The translations under genes and the position numbers were made by a program. The notes under the pieces were generated by a model. The model was not told the origin of the DNA, ran no database searches, and worked only from the letters and a program-made list of their open reading frames with translations. Positions 1 through 9,000 of a stretch of 56,901 nucleotides of DNA are shown here, piece after piece. Source of the DNA: an uncultured Roseburia sp. (lineage in GTDB: Bacteria > Bacillota > Clostridia > Lachnospirales > Lachnospiraceae); the NCBI GenBank assembly GCA_900539115.1, contig UQAQ01000017.1, forward strand, positions 1 to 56,901, given 5' to 3'. Positions within the stretch are counted from its first letter, which is position 1. The number at the start of each line of letters is the position of its first letter.

Positions 1-25
1 CAAAAGAATATTTAGCCATAAAAAT

Positions 26-73
26 ACCGACCTCCAATCGTTAGATTTTTAGGTCTAACTTTTTGGGGTCGGT
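26..73. terminator. Nested inverted repeat before the tape-measure gene
   Basis: An outer pair, ACCGACC (26-32) and GGTCGGT (67-73), encloses an inner pair, GTTAGA (40-45) and TCTAAC (54-59), the latter followed by TTTTT. It could act as a terminator or an intercistronic RNA hairpin of the former phage tail operon. A second short hairpin (GGGC/GCCC with a T-rich tail) follows near 88-103. Confidence 0.4.
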
Positions 74-132
74 ACATGCCTGGAGAGATCTGGGCTTTTT
101 TATGCCCATTTTTACGGAAGGAGGTATCGACC

Positions 133-621
133 GTGGCTAACAGGATTATGGGTATTACTGTCGAGATTGGCGGAGATACCTCCAAATTACAGACTGCCCT
201 AAAGAGAGTCAATGGACAAATTAAAAGTACGCAGCAGCAGCTGAAGGACATTGATAAGTTGTTGAAACTTGATCCGGGAAATACAGAGCTGCTTGCACAA
301 AAGCAGAAGCTTCTTGCTGATGCAGTTGGTGAAACCAAGGAGAAGTTAGCCACTCTGAAAACTGCCGCTGAACAAGCAAATACAGCTCTGGCAAATGGTG
401 ATATTTCTCAGGAACAGTATGATGCACTTCAAAGAGAAATCATTGAGACGGAGCAGGATTTAAAGAAATTAGAAACACAGGCAAATCAGTCAGCTACAGC
501 CATGCAGAAGATTGCAGCTACTGGTGAGAAGCTTAAGACTATAGGAGATAATATTTCGAGTGCCGGTCAGAAGCTCCTACCGGTTGTTGTGGTCAAGCAT
601 TTTTGTAACATTTGTGGCTAA
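133..621 (+). pseudogene. Truncated phage tail tape-measure protein (N-terminus only)
   Basis: The GTG at 133 is preferred because AAGGAGGT lies at 118-125, 7 nt upstream; the ATG at 76 has no such site. The roughly 160 residues contain the N-terminal signature of Firmicute phage tape-measure proteins (ITVEIGGDTSKLQTAL, then a long Q/K/E-rich coiled coil and GEKLKTIGDNISSAGQKL). These proteins normally run to several hundred residues or more and set tail length. Here homology ends near position 578, and the last 14 residues read into unrelated IS-like DNA before a TAA. No other phage gene follows, so this is the edge of a prophage remnant cut by a mobile element rather than a working gene. 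Confidence 0.8.
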
Positions 622-691
622 AAAAATTCATTGGATTGTTGCTTGGATATTACCGGAGTGTTCAAGCAATCCATTCGAGCATTGTATCGCA

Positions 692-895
692 TTAGGCGAT
701 TCTAGCCTGATAAGGTGTTAAATATCCATTGAAGCTATGTGGACGCACATGATTGTATAATTCTTGCCTGTCTGGACGGTGTGAAATTTTTTCCAGCTCC
801 AAACCATTCTGCTCGCAGTATGCTGTAATCTCCTTAATACCTCTGTCTAAATGCTGCTCTCTTGTACTTGTTCTGTGATAACCATATCTCTTCAT
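692..895 (-). pseudogene. Serine-recombinase N-terminus fused to DDE-transposase C-terminus (relic)
   Basis: The ATG at 895 follows an AAGGAG site. The first 39 residues match the N-terminus of resolvase/invertase-type serine recombinases (YGYHRTSTREQHLDRGI, which includes the catalytic-Ser segment). From about position 778 the frame continues as the last ~28 residues of an IS3/IS481-type transposase (ELYNHVRPHSFNGYLTP). Neither enzyme is complete: the recombinase lacks most of its catalytic and DNA-binding parts, and the transposase lacks its DDE core. This is an in-frame deletion scar between two mobile elements. Whether the 67-aa product is made is unknown. Confidence 0.7.
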
Positions 896-1329
896 ACTTA
901 ACGCTCCTTTCCTTTGTCTGAATATTCCGGCTGCCATGTCCCTGCTGTCCGGCATAAGGAAACCAAGAAAAGTGTGTGATTGGATTAATACTAGTTTATC
1001 AGTTTCAACTCAATTGTAAAGCCTGCTTCGCACCGCAAAGCGGCTCTGAGCTTGACAAATGAGTTGCACCCGATAAATATCCATTAAGCCAATCAAGACG
1101 GTTTCCGTGTTCCGGAACACCGGTTTCCACATTTCCGGAAGTAAAGTTTCCTGAATCAAGAATATCCACTTTGTCTTAAAATGCTTACATAAAAAATGAG
1201 ACCTCCCATAATGGAAAGTCTCTACTTTTTGGCACTGATTCTATGCCCTTATTATTCAGTTCCTAAATGTACACTTTTTGACACAGCCTCAACCCATTAG
1301 AGCAGTGTCACTATTTTTAAGTTATAGCC
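896..1329. mobile_element. IS-like relic DNA without intact genes
   Basis: This 434-bp gap has no ORF with a credible start. It holds a perfect 14-bp palindrome, GTGTTCCGGAACAC (1107-1120), between CGGTTTCC direct repeats. That block resembles sequence I associate with the flanks of IS21-type elements, from memory only. A dyad GAGAC/GTCTC (1198-1222) followed by a T-run looks like a terminator. I read the stretch as eroded mobile-element DNA continuous with the chimeric gene on its left. Confidence 0.4.
1198..1231. terminator. Terminator-like dyad GAGAC...GTCTC
   Basis: Arms GAGAC (1198-1202) and GTCTC (1218-1222) with CTCC/GGAA extensions, followed by TACTTTTT on the plus strand and preceded by an A-run, so it could work in both directions. 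It lies between the IS relics and the 3' end of the membrane-protein gene. Confidence 0.4.
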
Positions 1330-2091
1330 CTAAATAAAATCATATATTATCTTCTTAGTCAAATGAATAAAAAATAAAATTGCAAAATGACTTATCATAA
1401 GGCTGACAAAAAGATTTTTTGTCGTTATAACATCTAAATGTAATCCTATTCCTGAAATAATTCCAGTTAGTAAAAATGAAATAATTAACGGAATAAAATA
1501 CGACTTCAAATTCTTTAAACATCTAATAAATTCTTTAAGTGTAGAATCAAAATAAATAAATCTTCCAAGAACCAATCCAATATAGCACAACAAAAATTCA
1601 TCATATTCTGCCATCTTAAAATATATCTTGAGAAACACGAATAACATAATTATACTACAACTACTTATCAGTCTTATGTTTCTTTTGTCTTCTTCCTTAA
1701 TCATATCTTGTTTCAATTTTTCATCTAAAAAATCATTCAGCAATATTGCAATTATGATTAATACAAGCATAATAATTCCTAAATACTTTTCTAGAAATAG
1801 TAAGTTTTTTTCCAACCAATAGTAAACATACATTATTACAATAATACATGTATTGCATATAATTATTTCAAAAACCATCTGAGATATTTCATAAGGTCGA
1901 TTCACATATTCCTTTGCTATCGCATCCATTTCTTCCATTGTAGTATTTTCATCAACTTTTCTTCTTTCATACAGAATAATTCTTATAACAATAAAAATAA
2001 CTGCAACAATAGCTAGCAATACAAAAATTGATATTACTGCCCAAGAAAAAAATGCCTCATTTTCCATCAATTGCATAATTTCATTCATCAT
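1330..2091 (-). CDS. Hypothetical polytopic membrane protein (253 aa)
   Basis: Not recognised. The ATG at 2091 has an AAGGA site 5 nt upstream. Residues ~16-38 form a first hydrophobic helix, followed by a charged loop (residues ~42-67) and about five more hydrophobic segments, giving roughly six membrane spans. No enzymatic or transporter motif is visible. The gene is strongly A+T-rich compared with rlmD beside it and sits directly against mobile-element debris, which suggests acquired DNA. It is 36 nt downstream of rlmD on the same strand, so read-through is possible. Certainty is high for the gene and nil for a function. Confidence 0.6.
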   Translation of the reverse strand: MMNEIMQLMENEAFFSWAVISIFVLLAIVAVIFIVIRIILYERRKVDENTTMEEMDAIAKEYVNRPYEISQMVFEIIICNTCIIVIMYVYYWLEKNLLFLEKYLGIIMLVLIIIAILLNDFLDEKLKQDMIKEEDKRNIRLISSCSIIMLFVFLKIYFKMAEYDEFLLCYIGLVLGRFIYFDSTLKEFIRCLKNLKSYFIPLIISFLLTGIISGIGLHLDVITTKNLFVSLMISHFAILFFIHLTKKIIYDFI

Positions 2092-2127
2092 TAGTTCCTT
2101 GACCTTTTCATCTGAATAGTTTTTGTT

Positions 2128-3834
2128 TTACATATTTATCAGTCCATAATACCTCAACGCATCTTTAATATACTCCACCTTTTCCTGCGGACATTGCTTC
2201 ACTTCTGGATTCTCTTTCTTGGACTTATTATAATTCTCGCCCATATCCAGTCCACACATTCTCTTAACCTGTGCAATGTAAGAAGTATGCACATTCACAC
2301 CATACTTGTTCTTCACATATTCCTTAATCTTCGGATATGTAGCTTTTTCTTCTGGTGTGTAATTACTCTCTTCATCAGGCTTCATTGTAACCTCAATCTT
2401 AGGTGTATCTTTTTTGAGGGATAATTTGACCACCGTCTCCACATGCCCACCCATCGGGAACATGTCGCACGTCCGGGCCTTCTTCACCTCATACCCTTTC
2501 GCTGCCAGTACCTTCACATCGCGGGCGAGCGTTGCCGGGTCGCAGCTTACGTAAACGATGCGGTTTGGCGACATGCGGACGATTGTGTCGAGGAGTGTCT
2601 GGTCGCAGCCTTTGCGCGGCGGGTCAACGACGACAACATCTGCTTTGGCAGATTCGCTGCCGTCCGAAGAGATGAGTTTTGGAACAACTTCTTCTGCAGC
2701 ACCGGCGTAGAAGCGGGCATTTGTGATGTTGTTCCGACGGGCATTTTCTTTTGCATTTTCGATGGCTTCCGGCACAATTTCGACGCCGATCACTTCGCCG
2801 GCACTGTCAAGTTCTTTGGCGATGAAAAGCGAGATGGTTCCGATGCCGCAATACAGATCCCACACTGTCTCGCCGGGTTTGATATCCGCAAATTCAAGGG
2901 CGGTACGGTACAATTTTTCGGTCTGAACCGGATTCACCTGATAAAATGACTGCGGGGAAATGCGGTAGCGGATACCGCCGATCGTATCCTCGATGGCATC
3001 TTCGCCCCAAAGCGTGCTCGTCTTTTTGCCGAGAATTACATTGGTGTTCTCCGGATTGAAATTCAGGCAGATGCTTGTCATACCATCAATTTTTGTAAAG
3101 TTATCCACAAGCGCGGTGAATTTTCCCTCATTTATCCCCATTTTCTTTTTGTTTGGTGCATTAAGGACGAGGCAGACCATGATCTGACCGGTGTGATAGC
3201 CGGTGCGGATATAAATATGGCGCACAAGTCCTGTCCGGTGTTCTTCATTATACGCGGGAATGTTGTTATTATCCATCCACGCAAGCACGATTTCCAGGAT
3301 CTCACACATGATCGGTGCCTGAATCGCACAGTCCGTCATTGGGATGACGCGGTGCGAATGCCCGGCATAAAATCCTGTCACCGCGTGTGGTTTTTCATTT
3401 TCATCCAATTGCTCGCGTACCGGGAATTGGGCTTTGTTGCGGTAATGCCATGGGGTTTCCTCCTGCATTCCGAGGATTGGGAGCCATTCCACGGTAGTAA
3501 GATCCACGCCGCCGATGCGCGTAAGACAATTTTTCACTTTGTTCTCTTTGTACCTAAGCTGCGCATTGTACGATAAATGCTGCAAGGTACAGCCGCCGCA
3601 GGGACGCGCCGCAGGGCACTGCGGTTCGACACGGTCTGGAGAAGGTTCCAGCACCTCTAAAAGTCTCGCAAATCCGTAATTTTTCTTGCATTTCATAATC
3701 CCCGCGCGTATGGTCTCGCCCGGCAATACTTCCTTGACAAAAAGAGCATAGCCATCTACATGGCCTATGCCCTCTCCATTATTTCCAAGATCGTCTATTT
3801 TTAAGATTACTTCCTGGTTTTTCTTAAAATCCAT
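2128..3834 (-). CDS. rlmD: 23S rRNA (uracil-C5)-methyltransferase RlmD/RumA with C-terminal extension
   Basis: TrmA/RumA-family SAM-dependent enzyme that makes m5U in 23S rRNA. An N-terminal TRAM domain (residues ~2-63) is followed by iron-sulfur cluster cysteines C73, C79, C82 and a fourth near residue 168 (MTDCAI). The Rossmann SAM site reads DLYCGIGTISLF, then VVVDPPRKGC and the nucleophile motif YVSCDPATLARDV. At 568 aa it is about 100 residues longer than usual. The extra tail (YPKIKEYVKNKYGVNVHTSYIAQVKRMCGL, described here in parts: IKEYV, YIAQVKR, NYNKSK, CPQEK) is a small basic module I recall from Clostridial homologues. It starts 3 nt after yhaM stops, with its RBS inside yhaM, so the two are co-translated. 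Whether the site is U1939 or another uracil (RlmCD type) cannot be told from sequence alone. Confidence 0.9.
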   Translation of the reverse strand: MDFKKNQEVILKIDDLGNNGEGIGHVDGYALFVKEVLPGETIRAGIMKCKKNYGFARLLEVLEPSPDRVEPQCPAARPCGGCTLQHLSYNAQLRYKENKVKNCLTRIGGVDLTTVEWLPILGMQEETPWHYRNKAQFPVREQLDENEKPHAVTGFYAGHSHRVIPMTDCAIQAPIMCEILEIVLAWMDNNNIPAYNEEHRTGLVRHIYIRTGYHTGQIMVCLVLNAPNKKKMGINEGKFTALVDNFTKIDGMTSICLNFNPENTNVILGKKTSTLWGEDAIEDTIGGIRYRISPQSFYQVNPVQTEKLYRTALEFADIKPGETVWDLYCGIGTISLFIAKELDSAGEVIGVEIVPEAIENAKENARRNNITNARFYAGAAEEVVPKLISSDGSESAKADVVVVDPPRKGCDQTLLDTIVRMSPNRIVYVSCDPATLARDVKVLAAKGYEVKKARTCDMFPMGGHVETVVKLSLKKDTPKIEVTMKPDEESNYTPEEKATYPKIKEYVKNKYGVNVHTSYIAQVKRMCGLDMGENYNKSKKENPEVKQCPQEKVEYIKDALRYYGLINM

Positions 3835-3837
3835 CGA

Positions 3838-4785
3838 TTATTCCTCCGGTGATGTCTGGCGCAGGTTGCTCTCAAACATGCGGTTGAATCCCAGCCACTC
3901 CATATTGTCGCCTGCCTGATGGAATACTTCCGTCAATGTCTGCAATTTCGCATCTGCATTGTCCGCGAGATGAAGTGCCATTGCCTCCATCAATGCCGGT
4001 ACTTTCGGGGAACCAAATTCCAATTTTCCATGATGTGCTAAAATGCAGTGAACCAGTTCATTTTCCAGTTTTTTCGGAAATCCGGGGATGCCGGCTGCTG
4101 CCGCAGAAATCTTCTGCGCGCCGATAAAAATATGGCCGAGAAGCTGTCCGTCATCGGTATAATCATTGCGTGGAAATGACGCAATTTCATCGATTTTCCC
4201 CATATCGTGGAACAATGCCGCCGTGATCAGAAGGTCACGGTGAATGAGTGGGTAGGCGCCCGCAAAATATTCGCACATATTTGTCACACTCAAAGTATGT
4301 TCGAGAAGTCCTCCCATAAAGCCGTGATGTACACTTTTTGCTGCAGAATGTCTGCAAAATTCTTTGACAAATTCCTTATCTTCGACAAAAAACATTTTCA
4401 GCAATTTGGAAAGATATGGATTTTTCACACTATTCACGTATGCCACCACTTTGGCGTACATTTCTTTGATGTCTTTGTCCGTCGTCGGAATGTAATCCGC
4501 CGGGTCATATTCGCCCTCTTCACTGCGGCGCACACGTGAAATATTCATCTGAATATTTCCCTGAAAACTCGTCACGAGACCTTCGCAGTAAATATAATCC
4601 ATTGTCTCAAAATCTTCGATGCCACGTCCAAGTTCCCAGATCTTGGCATCTGCCGTGCCGGTCTTATCCTGCAGGATCAACGAATAATACGTCTTTCCTG
4701 CCTTCGTCTTTAAGATTTGTTTGGACTTACAAAGATACGTTCCAACTAATTTTTGTCCTTCTCGATAATCGTTCAAATAATACAT
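3838..4785 (-). CDS. yhaM: YhaM-family 3'-5' exoribonuclease (OB fold + HD domain)
   Basis: The 315 residues match YhaM length (~314). Residues 1-90 form an OB-fold nucleic-acid-binding domain (TYYSLILQDKTGTADAKIW). The HD phosphohydrolase core includes HHGFMGGLLEHTLS (153-166), the HD pair at 193-194 (LFHDMGK) and HHGK further on, which are the metal ligands. YhaM degrades short RNA and DNA from the 3' end in the cytoplasm. It lies 16 nt after a secreted LRR/FN3 gene and 3 nt before rlmD, so the three probably share a transcript; the pairing with an rRNA-modifying enzyme suits RNA metabolism. The ATG at 4785 has GGAAAGAG upstream. Confidence 0.9.
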   Translation of the reverse strand: MYYLNDYREGQKLVGTYLCKSKQILKTKAGKTYYSLILQDKTGTADAKIWELGRGIEDFETMDYIYCEGLVTSFQGNIQMNISRVRRSEEGEYDPADYIPTTDKDIKEMYAKVVAYVNSVKNPYLSKLLKMFFVEDKEFVKEFCRHSAAKSVHHGFMGGLLEHTLSVTNMCEYFAGAYPLIHRDLLITAALFHDMGKIDEIASFPRNDYTDDGQLLGHIFIGAQKISAAAAGIPGFPKKLENELVHCILAHHGKLEFGSPKVPALMEAMALHLADNADAKLQTLTEVFHQAGDNMEWLGFNRMFESNLRQTSPEE

Positions 4786-4801
4786 ATTTTGCTCTCTTTC
4801 C

Positions 4802-5962
4802 TTATTTTGCTTTTGCTGTAACTGTCACAAATGGTCCGAAGATCTTTTTGCCCTTAATTGTCTTAAATGCACGCACGCGGTAACTGTATTTCATGCCGCG
4901 AACCAGCATTTTACAGCGGTATCCTGTCACTTTATTTTTCTTAATCGTTTTCACGCGGTTAAACGAAGTCTTAAATCCTTTGACATGAACCTTCATAAAT
5001 ACCTGATAGCCGGTCACATTTTTATTGCGCGCCCAGCGGACCTGAATGCCTCCGCGGATGCCTTTTGCTTTCAGTTTTTTCACTTTTGCCGGCGTCAATG
5101 CGATAGCGGCTTCTTTCGAATCCACACCTTCGATGCTTTCGCCGTCAGCGGCCGTAAATACCGGGCGAATCTTATAAGTATAAGTAGCTCCTGCTGCCAA
5201 TTTCTCATTGGTATATGTCAAGGCGTTTACATTTTTATACAGGGAATATTTTCCTTTTGCTTTTTTACGGTAAACATTGTATGAAGCTGCACCATTTACG
5301 GCAGTCCATGTCAATGTACCTTTTTTAAATGAAGCATCTTTCTTGCCTGTCAAGCTTGCCGTGCTGTCGAGCGGGTGAAATGTAAGGCCGTTCGTCTGTG
5401 CATAAGTCTGCGCTTTCGCACCGGATTTTGCCCAAACCTCTGTGCCTGCCGGAAAAGCACCGGCTGCAATGTCGATGTCATTTTTGATCACTACATTTTT
5501 CAAATATGGGCAGGCCGCAAATACATTTGCTGCGATCGCTGTCACTTCTTTGTCACCCATTTCCTTCGGAATATACAATGTCGTCACTGCCGCATTTCCT
5601 TTGTATCCGGAAATCGTGCACGTCTTTCCATCACTGCCGGCTGTCGTCGAAAATGCATCTTCTGCATCCACAACCACTTTCCCCTGCGATGGGATAACCG
5701 GTGTCGCCGTCGGTGCAGCACTTGGTGTCGTGCTCGGTGCAGCACTGGCACTTGCTGACGGAGCTGCACTCGGGCTCTCACTTGGCGCTGCCGTCTCCGA
5801 AGATCCGGTCTCTGCCTGCGCTGTCATCGTTTCCTTCTCATTTATCGTCTGTATTGCTGCTTTTTTATCTTCCACAGTTTTCGCCTGCGCGTCCATCGGC
5901 GCAACGCCGGCAATCAAAGACACGCTCAAAAGAATACTCACATACTTCTTAAACTTTGTCAT
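4802..5962 (-). CDS. Secreted LRR_5 / fibronectin-III-like protein with Pro/Ala/Ser/Thr linker
   Basis: The 386-aa protein begins with a Sec signal peptide (KKYVSILLSVSLIAGVAPMDAQA). A low-complexity linker of SAAPSASAS-type repeats (residues ~55-90) follows, then one BspA-like LRR_5 unit (TTLYIPKEMGDKEVTAIAANVFAAC in parts: TLYIPKEM, NVFAACPYLKNVVI) and two FN3-like domains (WTAVNGAASYNVYRK; IQVRWARNKNVTGYQVFM). No LPXTG or cell-wall anchor is visible. The C-terminal FN3 pair resembles the C-terminus of the giant LRR protein just upstream, so the two may share a surface-assembly role. The ATG at 5962 has AAAGGAAGAG upstream. It is first in a run with yhaM and rlmD; the link between a surface protein and RNA enzymes is probably only transcriptional. 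Confidence 0.8.
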   Translation of the reverse strand: MTKFKKYVSILLSVSLIAGVAPMDAQAKTVEDKKAAIQTINEKETMTAQAETGSSETAAPSESPSAAPSASASAAPSTTPSAAPTATPVIPSQGKVVVDAEDAFSTTAGSDGKTCTISGYKGNAAVTTLYIPKEMGDKEVTAIAANVFAACPYLKNVVIKNDIDIAAGAFPAGTEVWAKSGAKAQTYAQTNGLTFHPLDSTASLTGKKDASFKKGTLTWTAVNGAASYNVYRKKAKGKYSLYKNVNALTYTNEKLAAGATYTYKIRPVFTAADGESIEGVDSKEAAIALTPAKVKKLKAKGIRGGIQVRWARNKNVTGYQVFMKVHVKGFKTSFNRVKTIKKNKVTGYRCKMLVRGMKYSYRVRAFKTIKGKKIFGPFVTVTAKAK

Positions 5963-6014
5963 TTTTACTCTTCCTTTCTGACAATGAAAAACTTCATTTT
6001 ATATTGCATTCTTC

Positions 6015-6043
6015 ATTGTACAGGCTTTTTGTGACAAAATCAA
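6015..6043 (-). promoter_or_regulatory. Sigma-A-type promoter for the LRR/FN3-yhaM-rlmD run
   Basis: Read on the minus strand: TTGATT (-35, 6038-6043), a 17-bp spacer, then TACAAT (-10, 6015-6020). It lies about 50 bp upstream of the ATG at 5962 and has no competing element nearby. Spacing is ideal and each box has at most two mismatches. Confidence 0.6.
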
Positions 6044-6084
6044 GGTTTTCTTTTAAATTGCATCACCGCGGAGGGCATGTTTTC

Positions 6085-9000
6085 TCACACACGGATCTTT
6101 GCCGCTTTTGAAAAACCGCTATACGTTCTTCCTTTTTTATTTCTTTTATACGTACGCACTTTCAACCAAAGCACCTTACGCCTTAGTTTGCATTGGAAAC
6201 GGAACGTTCCCCTAAACTTGGCAATTTTGCCGGAAGTCATCTTGAGTTTCATATATTTTTTCCCGTTCAATGACATATACACCTGCGCATGGGTTCCGCC
6301 GTATTTCTTTAAAATTACGGAAATGTAACGCACCAGATCGGTCTTTCCTTTTTTGACCTTAATCACCGGTTTTTCCAAGCCGGAAAGTGTGATCGATAAC
6401 CGTTTCTCCGTGCCTTCCTGTAGCACACCATTTTCATTTCCAATCGCTCGTATTTTATAAAAATAACGCTTTGCAGGCTTTACATTATTGTCCACATAAC
6501 TTGTTTTTATACTTGTAAGAACCTGAACCAATTGGTATTTTCCATTTTTTTCAGCTCGGTAAATCTGATAAAATTCTGCATTCGAACATCGCTTCCAAGT
6601 GATGCTTACTCCTTTTCCTCGAGAAGTCAGGCGAAATCCACGAATTGTCAGATCCGGTTTCTCATTCTTTGTGGTATCTGAGATGCTCTCCGAAATTTGC
6701 GCCGGCTGACTCGGGTTAGACACAGCTGTCGAATCAGGCACAAGGGTAGGCAGGGTTACCGGTTCCGGCGATATGACAGGGAACAAAGTCGGTAACACAC
6801 TTGGGCTTGCACTCGGTTGCCGGGTCGGTGATGCTGTTGGCGAACTTGTTGGAGCCACTGTCGGGGAAGCGGTCGGAGTTACCACAATATTCGAATCATC
6901 CACATCAATATAATTGATATACGCATCACAGTCGTCAAATGCGTTCGCATCTATTATCAGATTTTTTCGCTTTGGTACATTAATTTGTGTAAGTCCTGTA
7001 TCATTTCCATTTCCCGTAAAAGCATTTGCCATAATGTATTTAACAGAAGATGGAATCGTATACTCCCCAGTTCGATAAGCACAGTATTTATATAATTTTG
7101 TCTTATCAGCACTCATAACAATTCCGTTATCGCAGATTAATTTTCCTCCTGTAACTCCATTTCGATAACGAATACTTACTTGTCCATGCGTCGCTGAAAA
7201 CGCTTTATCATCTATATTTTTTATGCCGCTGCCAAGTTCTATATTCATCTCTTGCGATCCGGTTCCAATATTCAAACCCGATGAATAGATGCAATATTTT
7301 TCCAAAGTTTCAATTGTATCCGGTAATATAATATGGAGCGTTCCGGAAATAGCACTGTTTCCCAATTTTGTAACGCGAAATACTTTCCCATCTCTTTCCA
7401 CATTTTCCGGAATGTATAAACAGTATTGGATCCTGCTTTCACATTTTTTTGTATTTACACATTTTACTGTTGCTGTCATCGTTGACGGATCCACTTTATA
7501 GATAACGCCATACTCATCGGTATTTTCATTATCTAAACTTCGTTTTACAGGGCACTTATGCGATGCCGGCTGTATCGCCAGCTGATCCGGAAGTTCTTTT
7601 TCTCCGCCCTTTGTCCAGGAAATTTTTTTGATATTTGTTCCACTTCCACATTGTTCACAATAATCCCCGGTAACCGCCCATTTATCAAAGGAAAAAAACG
7701 TAATATTTTTATAATTATGTTTATGATCTTTCAATGAAATGAAATTAACATTTTCATCTTGAATCGCTTCTGCTGCACTCCCCTCCTGACCATATACATT
7801 TATCGTATTTCCCCGAAATGTCTTCTCTTCTATATTCGTAACACTTTCCGGAATATAAAATTTATCCAGATTATCACAACCAAAAAAGGTAAATCGTTCT
7901 ATGGCCGATACTCCTTCCGGCAAAATAATATTTCGTAAATCAACGCACCGCAAAAACGTATTATCCATAGAACTCTCTGATCCTGTTCCCCAAAATCGCG
8001 CACTCTTTGCAAATACAATATTTTGAACTCCGGATTCACAAAAGGCTGAATTCGCTATCACTGATTTCTCCGGTATATATACATTTTTCAAATTCTTTGT
8101 ATTTAAAAAAGCGAATGGATAAATATGTACCCCTTCATCATTAAGGATAATTTCTTTTAAATTCACACAATTTCTAAAAGAATACTCCCTAATACATTCA
8201 ACGTTGCTCATCACCACTGTTTCGACAGAAGAATTCCTAAATGTGTTTTCCTGAACTGTGTCAATTTTTTCGTTAAAAATAACTTTTTTAATATCCGTTC
8301 CATAGAATGCATTTTTACAAACATCCTGTACTTTAGATGGAATTGTATAAGAAATTCCTTTTAATTCTTTATCACAAAAACGATATAACCAAGTTTGATC
8401 AAAGCTAAAAAGACATCCCTTTTTACTGATATAATCTTTATTCTCTGCATGAACATAACTGACAATTTTACAATATTCATCTCCGAGATTTATGTTCTCC
8501 ATATATTTACCAATATATAAGTTTATACTCTTTTGTTGTCCCTCATCCGTATCGTGCCATTGAAAGCCTTGGATTTGTGTGACCGTATAAGCTCGTCCTG
8601 CTTTCTTTACTTTATCGGGAATTCTTATTGTTACCTCGTTGGCATCTGATTCAAATACATTTTCCTCTATTTTATATAATGTTGCTGTCTTTGTATCGCC
8701 ATCCAGATTATAATAATTTCCGTAACTGTCCTCATATTTTGAATTCAATTCTACTTCCAGATCATCTCCTTCCCAACTGTATTCATTAGCTTCCGGTTCC
8801 TCAGACACTTTTGTTGGCAGCGCGCTTAAATCTTCTCGTTCAACGATTTCCACATTACAGGCTTTCATGTCGTCGAGCGCTGAATCCTCTATATATTTTC
8901 GATTGTATACTATTATTTTTTTCAAAGCAGTAACATTTAAAAAAGCATCCTGTTCTATCTTGGAAACCGTTTTCGGAATGGTATATTCTTCTCTATCACA

